A stretch of DNA of 50,690 bases, taken from assembly GCA_014925825.1 (NCBI GenBank), contig JACGCK010000289.1, forward strand, positions 1 through 50,690, read 5' to 3'. Origin of the DNA: Pholiota molesta (Eukaryota > Basidiomycota > Agaricomycetes > Agaricales > Strophariaceae). A program made the translations under genes and the position numbers. The notes under the pieces are model-generated. The model saw only the letters and a list, made by a program, of their open reading frames with translations, was not told the DNA's origin and made no database searches. This document shows, piece after piece, positions 10,155 through 21,005 of the stretch. How positions within the stretch are numbered: position 1 is the first letter of the stretch; every line of letters starts with the position of its first letter.

Positions 10155-10532
10155 GAGTAACATATCAATGATGGCAAATATCAGGCTATTTAAAGCACTG
10201 TGGAGATAAAAATAACACGTGATGAATTGTGTAATTGATGGCATCAGTGATGGGGATGACAGCGCGTACATTTTTTTTGCTCGGTGAAAAGAACTCACTT
10301 TACTGCGTAAAGACTCGTAATGATCATTTTTTTACATCCGGACCATAAACTTCGAACACCTGAGGATTACGAGTCTTTACGCAGTAAAGTGAGTTCTTTT
10401 CACCGAGCAAAAAAAATGTACGCGCTGTCATCCCCATCACTGATGCCATCAATTACACAATTCATCACGTGTTATTTTTATCTCCACAGTGCTTTAAATA
10501 GCCTGATATTTGCCATCATTGATATGTTACTC
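10155..10532. repeat. Perfect 166-bp inverted repeat with 46-bp spacer
   Basis: Arms 10155-10320 and 10367-10532 are exact reverse complements, including an 8-base T run mirrored by an 8-base A run. The 46-bp spacer (10321-10366) reads on the plus strand as a Helitron Rep-like peptide that runs on into the right arm with EDYESL. The right arm is joined directly to an 859-bp piece of Gypsy-1-type pol. Perfect identity implies a very recent event or an assembly or library artefact. Confidence 0.85.
10320..10381 (+). pseudogene. Helitron Rep fragment
   Basis: About 20 residues with FLHPDHKLRTPEDYESL match the segment that in fungal Helitron Rep-helicases directly precedes the SAELPD motif. That next motif is found at 17691 onward in the Helitron pseudogene, so the two pieces may derive from one Helitron copy split by later insertions. 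Nothing else of the Rep (HUH and two-tyrosine motifs) is seen. Confidence 0.5.
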
Positions 10533-11391
10533 GGTATCCATATACGTCCAAACCAGGTAATGAGGCCGTTTTCGATTTTCCAGCCTGGGACATTGTCTCG
10601 TATGAAATGTTGTACGGATTGTTGTTGTCCTTGGATGAGAGGAAGGAACGATGGTGATAAGATTTTCGATTCCGCGAGAGCACTGATGGAGGCTGACGAG
10701 CGCTTATTAGGGGAGATCAAGTGTTCAGGAAGAATCGTAATGTTGTTGTTGTTGAAATGGCCTTTATCATAATCAGGTCATCAGGATAAGGCATCAGCGC
10801 ATATCATGTGTGAACCTGGCTTGTGAGTAAGAGTGAATGAATATTCAGATAGTTCGAGCGCCCATCGAGCTTGGCGCCTATTGAGTCGTTGAGATTTCAT
10901 AAAGTACTGGAGATTTTGGTGGTCGGAGAGGATGTTGACAGGGGTCGAGGCGCCTAGTATGTATCGGCGCCAGTCGGTTATAGCGCGCATGATTGACAGT
11001 AGTTCTCTATCGTGGACATCGTAGTTGCGTTCGACGTCATTTAAAGTCTTGGAAAAGAATGCGATGGGTTTCCAGATCGAATCCTGTAATTGGGATAGAA
11101 CAGCGCCAGTGGCATATCCAGAGCTGTCGGCTTCGATGCGAAAGCGCGCATCATCAAGAGGAAGAGTGAGGATGGGATTGTGAGCGACGGCCTTCTTGAG
11201 GTCGTGGAAAGCTAAGTCTTCGAAGGAACTCCAGGTCCAAGGTTTGTTACTGGTGAGATAGTGGAGTGGCGTAGCAAGTTTGGCGAAATCTTTAATGAAA
11301 CGACGATAGAAATTGAGGAAACCTAGGAATTGCTGGAGTTCTTTTTTCGATTTGGGCGTTGGCCATTTGGCGATTGCAAGGACTTTGTTGG
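10533..11391 (-). pseudogene. 859-bp duplicate of Gypsy-1 pol (RT/RNase H to integrase start)
   Basis: Aligns without gaps to 13558-14416 (constant offset 3025). I found only two differences, near 10969 and 11012, both CpG to CpA. It includes the RNase H end (MICADALS), the double TGA and the start of the integrase region of Gypsy-1. Both ends are abrupt, with no LTR and no TSD. The left end is fused to the perfect palindrome and the right end to a truncated hAT element. Confidence 0.85.
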
Positions 11392-11789
11392 TTAGATATT
11401 AAAATTACCCTTTTAACAAGCATAGAATCATAATATATGGTAAAGAATTGACTGAGATATCACAAAATGCGCTCAACCACTGCATTAGCTAGTATTTTAA
11501 TTGTTTCTCACTCAATTCTCCACCGATTTTCATATTTTTTGAAGCACTACATACTACATAGAGTATTCTACCTAACTATTACCAGTCTGGACTGGTCTTT
11601 GACCGGTTGAGACCGGTTTGGACCATAACTGGTCTTAACCGGTCTTTGAACCGATTGAGATCGCAAAAGACTGGTTCAAGTTGGTCCAGTCCAGTTTTTT
11701 GTGGTCTTCGAAAACTGGAAGACCGGTCTCGGTCTTGGTCTTGCCAAATATGGGCAAAAAACCGGACTGGACCAGACTTTCAAGCACTA
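11392..11789. mobile_element. Truncated hAT-type element, relative of 7369-8302
   Basis: Matches about 7905-8302 of the complete element in the same orientation and ends with the TIR CTTTCAAGCACTA. The following bases TATTCTGG (11790-11797) would be its TSD. That places it one base away from, and opposite in orientation to, the insertion in X copy A. The left part was lost at the junction with the Gypsy fragment. Confidence 0.7.
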
Positions 11790-12006
11790 TATTCTGGGCA
11801 TTCAACCAACACATGTGTGCTCGGCAGAAATGCTAAATATAGTGTGTACATGATTTCAATGATCCTATCATTGATTTAGTGATATGGCATAGGTTTGTAA
11901 GCAGTGCATTTACGTTGCTGATGTAATAGGCTTCTTTTGGGATTGATTAATCAATCTGATGGGCTGATAATTATCTTCCTTCCTCTCCACCAGTATGATA
12001 CCATTC
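11790..12006 (+). repeat. Element X, copy B, left part
   Basis: Reverse-complementary to about 7150-7368. It is interrupted at 12006/12007 by Gypsy-1 and resumes at 17122, with the host CATTC duplicated. Confidence 0.75.
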
Positions 12007-12252
12007 TGTTAGAATCACGCTGAGGGGTCGATAGAGCGAGGAGCTCAAGGTATTCGGAGTAGACGCAGGAGAAGATGGTAGTATTAACCAGACTGCGACT
12101 AAGGATACAAATAACGTAGAGTAGGTTTATATAGTATTCTAAATGGTACTGAGCAATCGAGGATGCGTGAATGCGTGACATGCGAGTGTGCGAGTGCGTG
12201 ATGCATGAACTAAGAATAGAAATGATGGGCGCTAACGGGGGATATCGTAACA
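12007..12252 (-). repeat. Gypsy-1 3' LTR
   Basis: A 246-bp LTR. Ten differences were found against the 5' LTR. At one site the two copies carry TG and CA where CG is the likely ancestor, meaning the same CpG decayed on opposite strands. Confidence 0.95.
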
Positions 12253-12265
12253 TTACCCCCCTTTT
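12253..12265 (-). promoter_or_regulatory. Gypsy-1 polypurine tract
   Basis: On the minus strand AAAAGGGGGG (12265-12256) is followed by TAA and then the 3' LTR. This is the expected place and composition for the plus-strand primer of reverse transcription. It overlaps the pol stop codon TAA (12266-12264). Confidence 0.85.
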
Positions 12266-15200
12266 AAGATATCCCTATGGAGTGCTTGTAGCATTGGACG
12301 GTTTCGTTGTCATTAGGAAGATCTGATTCATGTTGCCATGAAGTGTTTTCATTGGGTTGATTTTGCCATTTGACGAGGTATAGGGTTCCGTTGCGGAGTG
12401 AGCGATGTTCGAGAATGGATTCTGGCGTTGGCGGCGTGATGTTTGATATCGGAGCGGGGTCGTTTGAATTATTTGTTTTTTGTAGTTCAAAAGAAGGCTT
12501 GTGGAAAGGTGTTAATTTCGATACGTGGAAGACGTCGTGGATACACCAGGAAATTGGAAGGCGAAGTTTATATGAGTGGTTTCCAATAGTGGCTAGAATA
12601 GTGAAGGGACCGTAGCGGAGATTATCGAGTTTCTTAGATGGTCGTGATGAGATAAGATGGGAAGCGTCGAGGAGAACTTGGTCGCCAGGTTGGAAGGTTT
12701 GTTCCAGGTGTTGTTTGTCGTAAGATGATTTCATTTTATGAGCGGCTAGGGTGAGCGCCGATTTTGTTTCTTTACGGAGGTTGGAGAGTTGTTCAGCGAA
12801 GTTTGTTGCATGTGGCACATGAGAAGTTGCCGCTCGGGGAGGTTGTAAAGGACGAGTGGGATGTTTTCCGTAGACGATATAGAAGGGTGAATATCCTGTC
12901 GAAGAGTTGACTTTGTTGTTGATGGCAAATTCGGTGCAGGAGAGCCATTCGGCCCAATCGTTTTGACGTTCGTTGACGAAGATTCGAAGATAATGTTCGA
13001 TTTCTTGGTTGAGTCATTCGGTTTGTCCGTCGGTCTGGGGGTGGTAAGCGGTAGAAATATTCGTTTGAATACCTAAGAGTCGATTGAGTTCTTCCATGAA
13101 GTTGGAAGTGAAAATGGACGCTCGATCTGTTATGATAACTCTGGGTAGTCCGAAATCCTTCCAGACGTGGTCTCTATAGTGGCGGGCGAGGCCTTCGGCG
13201 GTAATGGTTTTCTTGGTTGGGATTAGGCGAACCATTTTGGATAAATGATCGACAATAATGAAGATTGAGTCATGATGTTGACTTTTGGGAAGGTCGACTA
13301 TGAGGTCAGCGGAAATAATATCCCAAGTATCTTCTGGGATTGCGTTTGGGGATAGCAAGCCTCGAGGTTTGTTGCGGAGAATTTTCGATTTCTGACACGT
13401 AGCGCAGCCAGCTACGTAGCGCTGGACATCGCGGGAAATGCTGGGCCACCAATAGTCTCGTTGGATGAGTTCGGTTGTACAGTATCTGCCTGGGTGTCCG
13501 GCAGTGGGGTCATCGTGATTCAATTTTATTATCTGGATGCGTAAGTCATTAGCGTCGGGTATCCATATACGTCCAAACCAGGTAATGAGGCCGTTTTCGA
13601 TTTTCCAGCCTGGGACATTGTCTCGTATGAAATGTTGTACGGATTGTTGTTGTCCTTGGATGAGAGGAAGGAACGATGGTGATAAGATTTTCGATTCCGC
13701 GAGAGCACTGATGGAGGCTGACGAGCGCTTATTAGGGGAGATCAAGTGTTCAGGAAGAATCGTAATGTTGTTGTTGTTGAAATGGCCTTTATCATAATCA
13801 GGTCATCAGGATAAGGCATCAGCGCATATCATGTGTGAACCTGGCTTGTGAGTAAGAGTGAATGAATATTCAGATAGTTCGAGCGCCCATCGAGCTTGGC
13901 GCCTATTGAGTCGTTGAGATTTCATAAAGTACTGGAGATTTTGGTGGTCGGAGAGGATGTTGACAGGGGTCGAGGCGCCTAGTATGTATCGGCACCAGTC
14001 GGTTATAGCGCGCATGATTGACAGTAGTTCTCTATCATGGACATCGTAGTTGCGTTCGACGTCATTTAAAGTCTTGGAAAAGAATGCGATGGGTTTCCAG
14101 ATCGAATCCTGTAATTGGGATAGAACAGCGCCAGTGGCATATCCAGAGCTGTCGGCTTCGATGCGAAAGCGCGCATCATCAAGAGGAAGAGTGAGGATGG
14201 GATTGTGAGCGACGGCCTTCTTGAGGTCGTGGAAAGCTAAGTCTTCGAAGGAACTCCAGGTCCAAGGTTTGTTACTGGTGAGATAGTGGAGTGGCGTAGC
14301 AAGTTTGGCGAAATCTTTAATGAAACGACGATAGAAATTGAGGAAACCTAGGAATTGCTGGAGTTCTTTTTTCGATTTGGGCGTTGGCCATTTGGCGATT
14401 GCAAGGACTTTGTTGGGGCTCATGCGGAGACGGCCTTCGGAGACTATGACGCTGAGGTATTCGACTTTGGTCTTGTCGAATTCACACTTTTCGGGTTTGA
14501 GATACAGGTTGTTATCTTTGAGTATCTGGAGAACTTGACAAGTGATCTTGGCGTGTAAGCGTTTGTCGTTCGTAAATATGAGAATGTCGTCCATATAAAC
14601 GATGATGTGTCCTTCGAGAATGAGGTCCTTGAATAAATCGTTCATCATATTTTGAAAAGTAGCAGGGGAGTTCGTCAGACCAAAAAACATAACAAGGGGT
14701 TCGAAGAGGCCTCTGTTGGTAACGAAGGCAGCCTTGTACTCGTCGCCTCGTTTGATTCGTATGTTGTTGAAGCCCCAGCGAACATCGAGCTTGGTGAAGT
14801 ACTTGGCACCTTTAAGCTTGTCCATGAGTTCTGATACGAGCGGTAAGGGGTATTGATTTTGAATCGTCATCTCATTGAGTTTGCGGTAGTCCTGAACGGG
14901 GCATAGCGAACCATCCTTTTTCTTGACAAAGAAGAAAGGTGAAGCGATAGGCGATTTTGAAGGTCGTATTCGGCCTGTGCGTAGTTGCTCTTCGATGAAA
15001 GAGTCCAATTCCTTCTGCTCGCTTCTCGAAAGAGGATATATCTTGCTGGTGACGGGTTTAGCATCCGGCTTGAGTTTGATGGCATGGTCCCAGGGTCGCT
15101 TGGGTGGTAGGCGGTCGAAGTCTTTGCGTTCGAAGACGGAGGGAAATTCCTTTATGTACTTGTCAGTATCGTTGGCTTGTTGGCAGTGTAGTTTGTTTAT

Positions 15201-16289
15201 TCGGGTAATCTCGTCGTCAATTTTAATTGCTCGAATAAATTCATTTTCTAAGGGTAAGATATCGACGCAAAGCATTGTTTCGCCCTCGTGGAGTTTGGCT
15301 GAGATGGCGGTTTCCCAAGTTTCTGGTGGTTCTTGGAAATCGTCGTCAAAGTAGAAGTGGTCGCCGTTATCAAGGAGTCGAATATGGTCGTGATCAGGAC
15401 CATGGAGTGTGGTAGGTATCGGAGAAGGTGAATTTAATTTGGGTGCGGTATTGCAAGAAACAGGGCAACGAGAGAAACAGAGATCTCCAGTTTGCCAGTC
15501 GACGAGTGGGTTATGGAATTTTAGCCAGGAAAAGCCAAGGATCATATCGGAATCGCCGATGTTAGTAACGGCGAATTGTCTTCATTCGAAGTGATCTTTG
15601 ATTTGGATGTTAAGTTCTATGGTAGCCTTGATTGCGCCAGATTGATTGATGGAGCCGTCGGCGTTGTAGACGGGAATGGGATGGGGTAATGGATCGATTT
15701 TCCAGCCGTTTTTTCGGACGTAGTTTTCGTGCACGTATTGATTCGTAGCTCCGCAATCGAGTAGATTTTCCGGAGTCCAGACGACGGAATCGTCCCCGTT
15801 AGGAAGTGTAATCTTTGTTGGGACGAGTACGGAAATAGAATCAAGTTTGGATATGACGTGTTTGGGTTTTTTGAGTTGGAGTAGAACATTCAAAGTGAGG
15901 TCTTCATTGAGAAAACATAGCGCTTGGATGAGGTGATCATTTATCTCTTTCCAGCGAGGTTTAGGCATCCAGTTCTGTAGTATGTCGGTCACAGCTAGCG
16001 TGTTTGTATAGAATTGCCTTAAACGGCATAGCGTTCGGGTAGGTCCTGTTTCCTTATAAGGCAAGTCTTGATGTGGAAGTTTATAGGTCGATGTGTCAAC
16101 GTCGTCGATGTGGTGAAGGACACAGTCATTCTGGCAAGGGTTCAGTGTTCTAATAAAAATCTCATCAGTTAAGACTTCAATGGCGACGTTTGATGACACG
16201 AGTTTGTGGGCAATAGTTGGATTAGTTGGTGTATCTATTCTGCTAGTATGAGTAGACGAAGACGTGTTCTTCATTTGTCTAGGTCCCAA
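12264..16289 (-). pseudogene. Gypsy-1 pol: protease, RT, RNase H, integrase, chromodomain
   Basis: One frame runs about 4 kb, broken only by TGA codons at 15584-15582, 13808-13803 (two in a row) and 13016-13014. In order: aspartic protease with LLDCGATNQYV and ILGFSWLKFHNP; RT with IVYMDDILIF; RNase H with FRIEADSSGYATGAVLSQ and HDRELLSI; integrase with the HHCC finger (HPGRYCTTELIQRDYWWP...CATCQKS); a catalytic core with SADLIVDLP, ITDRASIFTS and HPQTDGQTE; and a C-terminal chromodomain-like segment with LYLVKWQNQPNENTSW. In Ty3/Gypsy proteins arginine follows GQTE and arginines follow DALS, so the stops at those places look like CGA to TGA. The ATG at 16289 overlaps the stop of a short upstream frame (ATGA). 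Confidence 0.9.
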
Positions 16290-16875
16290 AAATCCTCAGC
16301 GTTATCCTCCTCGGTCTGTAGTTCCTCGATGATATGAGTCTCTTGTAGTGCGCGGATGACGTGTTCCTTTTCGTGGTCCCCAAGGCCGGCAATCATTTGG
16401 CATATGTTTTGACTTGCGGTCGCGGCTCTCTTCGAAGGCGCGTTGGTTCGTCGATTAGGCCGAGAGTCTGGGTGAGGGCATTGATATCCATAATAGGGGA
16501 ACTGAACTGAGCGAGATTGCTAGGAGGTAGGATAGGGGGTCGGCTGACGAGACACTGAAAGGCGAGTAGGCTGAGGAAGGTTTTAGGGAGGCGGCTGACT
16601 AGATACTCAAAGGCGGTTGAGCGGTTCGGCTAGTGGGTTAATGTATAGTCTGTAATATAGAACGGCGACGGCAACGCAAAGACGTTGAGTAGGGGAGAAG
16701 CTGTGGCGGATCGGCTGTACTAGGCAATGTTGGTATTTTCGGTGTTTATTCCTGTAGGTGGCTCGCTGTTTAGGAGTAGAGGCTGCAATGACGACTAAGG
16801 GGGAGGGGAAGACTCTGGAAACGGTATCGTTGGTTGGGCGAGTTGATGAGGCTCGATAGAATAGTTGCAGTCTAA
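16290..16875 (-). other. Gypsy-1 leader with no recognisable gag
   Basis: Only 586 bp separate the 5' LTR from the pol ATG. A short frame ends DNAEDFWDLDK and its TGA overlaps the pol start. Another begins MDINALTQTLG but is out of phase with it. No capsid domain or CCHC knuckle is present. Gag may have been deleted here, or the short frame may be its remnant. Confidence 0.5.
16864..16875 (-). promoter_or_regulatory. Gypsy-1 candidate self-priming PBS
   Basis: Directly inside the 5' LTR the minus strand reads TTAGACTGCAAC, not TGG as a tRNA primer needs. It can pair with GTCGCAGTCTGG in the LTR (9 Watson-Crick pairs, two G-U, one mismatch). That LTR segment begins about 34 nt downstream of TATATAA, where transcripts would start. 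This is the arrangement of Tf1-type self-priming. Confidence 0.5.
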
Positions 16876-17121
16876 TGTTAGAATCGCGCTGAGGGGTCGA
16901 TAGAGCAAGGAGCTCAAGGTATTCGGAGTAGACGCAGGAGAAGATGGTAGTATTAACCAGACTGCGACTAAGGATACAAATAACGTAGAGTAGGTTTATA
17001 TAGTATTCTAAATGGTACTGAGCGATCGAGGATGCGTGAATGCATGACGTGCGAGTGCACGAGTGCGTGATGCGTGAACTAAGAATAGAAATGATGGGCG
17101 CTAATGGGGGATATCATAACA
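16876..17121 (-). repeat. Gypsy-1 5' LTR with TATA box
   Basis: 246 bp, partner of 12007-12252. On the minus strand it has TATATAA followed about 30-35 nt later by the presumed RNA start, AGTCGCAGTCTGG. Confidence 0.95.
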
Positions 17122-17690
17122 CATTCAAATGGTTCAAGGTCAAACATATGCAGCTTGACAGAATCTCTTTCCACATTCTGTATGCATATAACCATTATCC
17201 TCCTTTGCGTCTCGGCTATCATGGTGACTTGTACATCCAAGGATCTTCTTCTTCATTGTGGTACAAAGTCAACAAGGAACATCCTTTGTGGAATGATGAA
17301 TCATTTGGTTGGGTTAGGGTACCAGGTGATTTAGGATTGGATTACCATATCCATATCAAGCACCCTTTGCATCATTTCCACTTGGTGGCTTAATGTAAGA
17401 AAGAAAAAACTATTGATCTTCTATCAGATACCAAATGGCTTAAAGATTCATATGGCAAGCATATGGCATATTCTATATACAGAAAGTAAAATCTGAATAA
17501 AATAATAATATAGTTACAATTTATGTATTTTAGGTTGTATTAGTAGGTCAAGCAATATTTATATAGTTTAGTAATTGTATTAATAGGCTATGCTTGGCAT
17601 GGCAATACAAGTCTTTACATACAAAACTGTTAAGTTTAATTTGTGTAAAGACTTGTATTGCCATGCAAAGCAATGGCCCACAACACAAGT
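17122..17690 (+). repeat. Element X, copy B, right part
   Basis: Continues X after Gypsy-1, starting with the second CATTC. It contains the conserved ORF fragment (about 17148-17393, same peptide as 6883-7131) and ends with the 22-bp hairpin (17598-17665). Homology to copy A stops near CACAACACAAGT at about 17690, where Helitron coding sequence begins. Confidence 0.75.
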
Positions 17691-20402
17691 GTGGATAGCC
17701 TTCTATCTGCAGAGCTGCCAGATGAAGAAAAACATCCTGAGCTTTTTGAATTAGTCAAGTCTTTGATGATCCATATACCCTGTGGTGCAGCCCATGACAA
17801 TGCAAATTCACCATGTCAAGTCAATAGAAAATGTTCAAAAAGCTTTCCAAAGGTGTTTCGGGAGCAGACAACCATTAACGAAGATTCCTATGCCAATCTC
17901 CGCAGACGCAACACAGGCAAGACATTTGAAGTTCAAGGAAAGCAAGTGGACAATTCATGGGTGGTTCCTTACTCTCCATACCTAATTTGGAAATACCGCT
18001 GCCATATTAATGTCGAGTCTATTGCATCCATAAAGGTGATCAAGTACATCTACAAGTATGTCTACAAAGGACATGATTGTACAACCATGGAGTTTGGCCG
18101 GTGCAAGGATGAAATCAAGTTGTATCTGGATGCCTGCTATGTTTCTGCCTGTGAGGGTGCTTGGCGCATTTTTCATTTTCATATGCACCAAGAACAGCCT
18201 GCTGTTGTCCGTCTTCAAGTTCATTTGGAGGGTCATCACCTGGGATGAGAATCTTGCCCCAAATTTGCAAGCCGTATTGGAGCGCAATACAAGCAAAGAC
18301 ACAACATTGATGGCATACTTCAAAGCCAATGAAGAGTATCCTGAAGCCAGAAATTTGCTCTACTAAGACTTTCCCTCAAAATTTGTTTGGAAGGAAAAAA
18401 CACGCAAATGGCAACCACGACAACAACAATTTGCTATTGGTCGGATGTACTATGCTCATCCTAATTCTGGAGAGCGCTTCTATCTACGCCTTCTGTTAAC
18501 CTCAGTCAAAGGTGCAACATCCTTCCAACACCTCCGAACAGTGATAGTTGATGGGCAAGCGATTGTTTGTGATACTTTCCGGGAAGCCTGTGTTAGGTTA
18601 GGGCTTCTGGAAGATGACAATGAGTGGATTCAATGTCTGGCAGAGGCAGGAGAAATGGCAAGTGGGCATCAACTCCGGAATTTATTTGTCACTATTCTTC
18701 GGGAAAATGCACCTGCAGATCCTTTGGCTTTGTGGCTCCAATTCCGTGATAAAATTTGTGATGATTTGTGCTATGCACTTCATAATGGCAATATTCGCAG
18801 AGATCCCACACCAGAACAGGTCTTTGATTATGGACTCTACCTGATTGATCGTCTCCTTCACACAACCAACAAATCTCTCCAGGATTGGCCAACCATGCCA
18901 CAGCCACAGGAAAACTGGGATGCTTTGGTGGGAAATCGTCTTATTGCGGAACAATGGAATTATGATATGGCTCATGAAGAGGCATTGGCAGCTCAGCGCA
19001 TGGAAACTTTGAATGAAGGCCAGTGTTCAGCCTTTGACAAAATTGTGGAGGCTGTTACAAATAAAACGGGAGAATGCTTTTTTCTACATGGACCAGGTGG
19101 AACAGGAAAGACATATGTGTATGATACCCTATGTCATTATTTGCGTGGCAAAGGGAAAATTGTCCTTTGTGTGGCATCATCAAAAATTGCGGCTTTGCTT
19201 CTCATTGGTGGTCGGACTGCTCATTCCCTCTTCAAAATTCCAATCAAAGTTCATGAAACATCAACATGCAATATTGGAAAAAACACCAATTTGGCTGAAC
19301 TGATCCGGATTACTGATTTGGTGATTTGGGATGAGGCACCAATGCAACACTGTCATATCCATGAAGCTGTTGATCGCACTTTCCATGATATTCGCAATTG
19401 TGACCAGAAGTTTGGAGGGATTCCATTTGTCTATGGTGGAGATTTCAAGCAGTGTTTGCCAGTTATTATCAAAGGATCATGTGCTGAAATTGTTGGTGCC
19501 TGTATGCAGTGCTCCAGGCTTTGGCAATCTATTACAGTCTTACGATTGACTGAAAACATGTGGCTCAATACTGCTTTGGAACCTGAAAGACTCTTTGCAC
19601 AATGGCAGTTGGATCTTGGACATGGAAAACACACTGATGAGAATGATAATATTATTCTTCCGGATCACTTCAAGTGTGCAGAGAATACTGTGGCATTCCT
19701 TATCAATAATATCTATCCTGGCGTCCATTGTGCTACTGGCCAAAGTGACCAATATTATGCTGAGTGGACTATTCTCTGCAGTCGGAATGATGACGTGGAT
19801 GAAATCAATCGCACTATTCTTGAGAACTTTCTGGGAAATGCACAAACCTTCCATAGTGCAGATTCTATTCTCAATACCAGGGAAATGGAGCAGAAGGTCC
19901 TTTGTTGTATCCAGTGGAATATCACAACACAATCAATTGCTCCGGTCTACCTTTGCCAAAGCTTATACTCAAAGTGGGATGTCCAATCATGATTTTGTGC
20001 AATCTCAATGCCAGTGAAGGAGTCTGTAATGGTTCACGAGGAATTATTACAAGAATGCGGAACCGGGTTTTGGAAGTGCGGTTGTTAACAGGAGAGCAAG
20101 CCGGACAAACAATATTTATTCCACGGATCAGTCTAACACCCACCAACACTCAAGTCCCCATTGAATTTTGTCGAAGGCAGTTTCCCGTCCAGCTATCCTT
20201 TGCAATGACAATCAACAAATCACAAGGCCAATCAGTAAAGCATGTTGGATTAAACTTATGCAATTCTGTTTTTGCACATGGACAATTATATACAGCTGTC
20301 TCTCGAGTGACTTCTGTTCACAATATCAAAGCAATATGGGATGCAGATTCACAAACAACAAGTACAAAAAATATAGTATATCCAGAAGTTATTATTGATT
20401 AG
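17658..20402 (+). pseudogene. Helitron helicase (C-terminal half of Rep-helicase)
   Basis: Recognisable from DSLLSAELPDEEKHPELFEL and IPCGAAHDN onward, the usual Helitron linker between Rep and helicase. The Pif1-like helicase follows: Walker A GPGGTGKT (about 19091), Walker B with VIWDEAPM, motif III with YGGDFKQCLPV, then MTINKSQGQS and GQLYTAVSRV near the C-terminus. Helitron proteins transpose by rolling-circle replication. The frame is broken: a shift near 18230, a TAA at about 18364-18366 where a Gln is usual, and a shift near 19900-19990. The Rep nuclease half is missing; a Rep scrap is at 10320-10381. Non-functional. Confidence 0.85.
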
Positions 20403-20640
20403 ATTTTATATTTTTTTTCTTTCAAGTTTTGTCTAAACAAATCAATTTTAAATAAATATAGTCACATTTTTAAAATTTTTTTAAGTCCACAGCACGGAGG
20501 CGCGAAGCGCCGACAAGCGGGGGTCCAGGGGGTGCAGCCCCCGGCAAGCTGTTGGCCCAGAGCAAAGCAGGTTGGTGAGCGAAGCGAACCAACCGACGCA
20601 TAGCGGCGGGTCATAAAGCTTGTTTGCACTTAATGGCAGG
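20403..20640 (+). other. GC-rich, hairpin-dense tail after the Helitron
   Basis: An AT-rich stretch is followed by consecutive small hairpins: GGCGC-GAA-GCGCC (about 20498), GGGGGTGCAGCCCCC (about 20527) and GTTGGT...ACCAAC (about 20570-20593). Such GC palindromes are common near Helitron 3' ends. A terminal CTRR could not be fixed with confidence. Confidence 0.4.
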
Positions 20641-20774
20641 CCATGGCGCGCTTTGTCATTACACAGCCACAACAAAACTTTGTCCAAATTGCGTTGTTTT
20701 GCACTTATGGGGAGGCTCATTTATAATCACCATGCTGAAAGCATTGGTCCCCCACATCCGATACTTCCCATAAA

Positions 20775-21005
20775 TGGATTGCAAATGTTGAGATGAAAAT
20801 CACATGATAACGTACACATGGCCAAATAATAGCTTGACCGACGACATACCACAAAATGTTGCGATGATTTTTGTGAAAAATCACATGACATTCACATGAT
20901 AGCGTACATATGGCCAAATAATAGCTTGACCGACGACATACTATTACCACAAAATGTTGTGATGATTTTTGTGAAAGATCACATGATATTCACAACAAAA
21001 TCCGA
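20775..21005. repeat. Imperfect direct repeats of about 90 bp
   Basis: Two and a half copies of a unit with GGCCAAATAATAGCTTGACC, CGACGACATA, CACAAAATGTTG and ATCACATGATA occur in direct orientation. No coding potential. Confidence 0.6.

Larger units (their letters stand above)
12007..17121 (-). mobile_element. Gypsy-1: full-length Ty3/Gypsy chromovirus with decayed pol
   Basis: LTRs 12007-12252 and 16876-17121 (246 bp each, TGTTA...TAACA) are flanked by the 5-bp duplication CATTC (12002-12006 and 17122-17126). The element runs right to left: 5' LTR, short leader, a protease/RT/RNase H/integrase/chromodomain frame, PPT and 3' LTR. The two LTRs differ at ten positions, all transitions at CpG sites. 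In-frame TGA codons make the copy non-autonomous. No conventional gag is visible. Confidence 0.95.

Noticed and set aside
20775..21005. CRISPR-like array
   Set aside because: Units of about 90 bp without unique spacers, in a eukaryotic genome with introns. These are plain direct repeats.
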